A stretch of DNA of 6,522 nt from Comamonadaceae bacterium (GTDB lineage Bacteria; Pseudomonadota; Gammaproteobacteria; Burkholderiales; Burkholderiaceae): NCBI GenBank assembly GCA_947377705.1, contig CANCGU010000153.1, positions 1-6,522 on the forward strand. Direction: 5' to 3'. Below, piece after piece: positions 6,268 to 6,522 of this stretch. Position numbers and translations under genes: made by a program. Below the pieces are notes generated by a model. It did not search any database. It saw nothing but the letters and a program-made list of their open reading frames with translations, and was not told the DNA's origin. Each line of letters opens with the position of its first letter. Position 1 is the stretch's first letter.

Positions 6268-6366
6268 AGTATCAAATCTGCGGCTAGACATTTCAATGTT
6301 GGAGCACAGACTATAAAAACTTGGGTAAGGAAAATGCGAGCAGATGAGTTCAAGTACACAAAGTAA
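6268..6366 (+). pseudogene. C-terminal scrap of a small helix-turn-helix protein
   Basis: On the plus strand a frame ending at TAA 6364-6366 reads SIKSAARHFNVGAQTIKTW and then VRKMRADEFKYTK. AARHFNV-GAQ-TIKTWVRK has the spacing of a helix-turn-helix: helix, glycine turn, recognition helix, terminal Trp. It is similar in style to DNA-binding domains of small phage, plasmid or transposon proteins. The frame is open only back to a stop at 6226-6228, there is no ATG, and the left part runs into the insertion-sequence remnant. The gene was probably cut by that insertion or by a deletion. No family is recognised. Chance coding is possible over about 30 codons. Confidence 0.35.
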
Positions 6367-6397
6367 AAAAAAACCACTGACCGAAATCAGTGGCTTT
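6365..6397 (-). terminator. Rho-independent terminator, possibly bidirectional
   Basis: A perfect 7-bp stem, CCACTGA (6374-6380) with TCAGTGG (6387-6393), closes a 6-base loop. On the minus strand it is followed by nine T residues (complement of 6365-6373), a textbook intrinsic terminator. On the plus strand the stem is followed by CTTTT, so it may work weakly in that direction too. On the minus strand it begins about 12 bases after the CCA end of the tRNA fragment, so it was probably the original terminator of that tRNA transcript. It also insulates the catabolic operon from anything further right. Confidence 0.88.
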
Positions 6398-6521
6398 TCC
6401 ATTTTGGTGGGCCCACCAGGACTTGAACCTGGGACCAAAGGATTCCGGTTTGTGCAGCTTTCACTACTCCCTGGACTTTGCCTTCACCATAGCTTGCGCC
6501 GTAGGTGGGTGCCGTCAAGTC
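6387..6521 (-). CDS. Possible C-terminal end of a gene entering from the right edge
   Basis: From the right edge a minus-strand frame stays open for 44 codons to a TGA at 6389-6387. It begins DLTAPTYGASYGEGKVQGVV and then runs through the tRNA fragment, giving low-information residues. The TYGASYG stretch is loosely like the tail of some tyrosine recombinases after the active-site Tyr. An integrase ending next to an att site would fit, but this is weak inference. An open frame of this length could be chance, and the part across the tRNA fragment need not be coding. Confidence 0.22.
   Translation of the reverse strand, partial: DLTAPTYGASYGEGKVQGVVKAAQTGILWSQVQVLVGPPKWKSH
6405..6444 (-). pseudogene. 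3' fragment of a tRNA gene (tRNA-Lys-like), probable att-site scar
   Basis: On the minus strand the sequence reads AATCCTT (end of anticodon loop and 3' anticodon stem), TGGTC (variable loop), CCAGG-TTCAAGT-CCTGG (a perfect T-arm), TGGGCCC (3' acceptor strand), then ACCA. The combination AATCC-TTGGTC before a CAGG T-stem is closest to tRNA-Lys by recall. Further upstream the expected anticodon, D-arm and a GGGCCCA 5' acceptor are absent: bases before AATCC read CACAAACCGG and cannot form the anticodon stem. Similarity thus stops in the anticodon loop, the usual crossover zone of integrases that use tRNA 3' ends. The fragment has an encoded CCA and its own terminator downstream. Confidence 0.72.
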
Positions 6522-6522
6522 T

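Noticed and set aside
6189..6377. 62-residue minus-strand frame as an intact gene
   Set aside because: Its end is the transposase tail truncated by the nonsense codon, and its start reads antisense through the helix-turn-helix scrap and terminator flank with no domain of its own.
6193..6438. 81-residue minus-strand frame containing VPGSSPGGPT
   Set aside because: This peptide is the usual artefact of translating a tRNA T-arm and acceptor, and the frame runs through the terminator and the insertion-sequence remnant.
6405..6500. A complete functional tRNA gene on the minus strand
   Set aside because: The T-arm and acceptor 3' strand are perfect, but no D-arm, no anticodon stem partner for TCCTT, no T33, and no GGGCCCA 5' acceptor strand occur at the required distance.
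6405..6522. 3' end of a tmRNA (ssrA) gene
   Set aside because: tmRNA needs the G3-U70 alanine identity pair, but the acceptor 3' strand here is TGGGCCC with C at position 70. The upstream sequence also lacks tmRNA pairing and tag features.
1..6522. CRISPR array, toxin-antitoxin pair or phage-defence module
   Set aside because: No regularly spaced direct repeats and no paired small genes of those types were seen; all intact genes fit a metabolic operon.

Overview
The window looks like chromosomal or genomic-island DNA from a betaproteobacterium of the order Burkholderiales, probably a Comamonadaceae-type organism. The reasons are the pairing of an orphan Bug-family (TctC-like) solute-binding protein with a CaiB-type CoA-transferase, a phthalate-dioxygenase-style Rieske system, moderate GC and very tight gene packing. 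The genus cannot be fixed from the sequence alone.

Positions 1-5889 hold one run of seven genes, all on the minus strand, so transcription reads from right to left. In transcription order they are: a Rieske non-haem iron oxygenase (4351-5889); its FMN/[2Fe-2S] reductase, resembling phthalate dioxygenase reductase (3389-4354, 4-nt overlap); a class II aldolase/adducin-fold protein (2536-3369); a GntR/FCD regulator (1802-2479); an unrecognised two-helix membrane protein with a possible PH-like domain (1201-1800); a periplasmic Bug/TctC binding protein (233-1204); and the N-terminal 77 codons of a CaiB/BaiF CoA-transferase running off the left edge (1-233). Four of the six junctions are overlaps or a 1-nt gap, which indicates translational coupling.

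The simplest reading is a catabolic operon for an aromatic or related organic acid. The Bug protein would bind the substrate in the periplasm. The Rieske oxygenase would hydroxylate or demethylate it with electrons from NADH passed through the reductase. The aldolase-fold protein may act as a lyase or decarboxylase, and the CoA-transferase would activate an acid. The GntR protein would sense a pathway acid; a perfect 12-bp palindrome (5941-5952) centred on GTATAC, just upstream of the first gene, is the best operator candidate. The substrate cannot be named from sequence.

Positions 5890-6522 contain no intact gene. They hold the promoter/operator region, a decayed right end of an IS3-family insertion sequence (about 6007-6246) with a nonsense codon in the transposase, the C-terminal scrap of a small helix-turn-helix protein on the plus strand (about 6268-6366), a strong rho-independent terminator (6365-6397), and the 3' part of a tRNA gene (6405-6444, closest to tRNA-Lys from memory) without its 5' half. 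A tRNA 3' end separated from its body, next to IS debris and a catabolic operon, is the usual appearance of a genomic-island boundary (att site).
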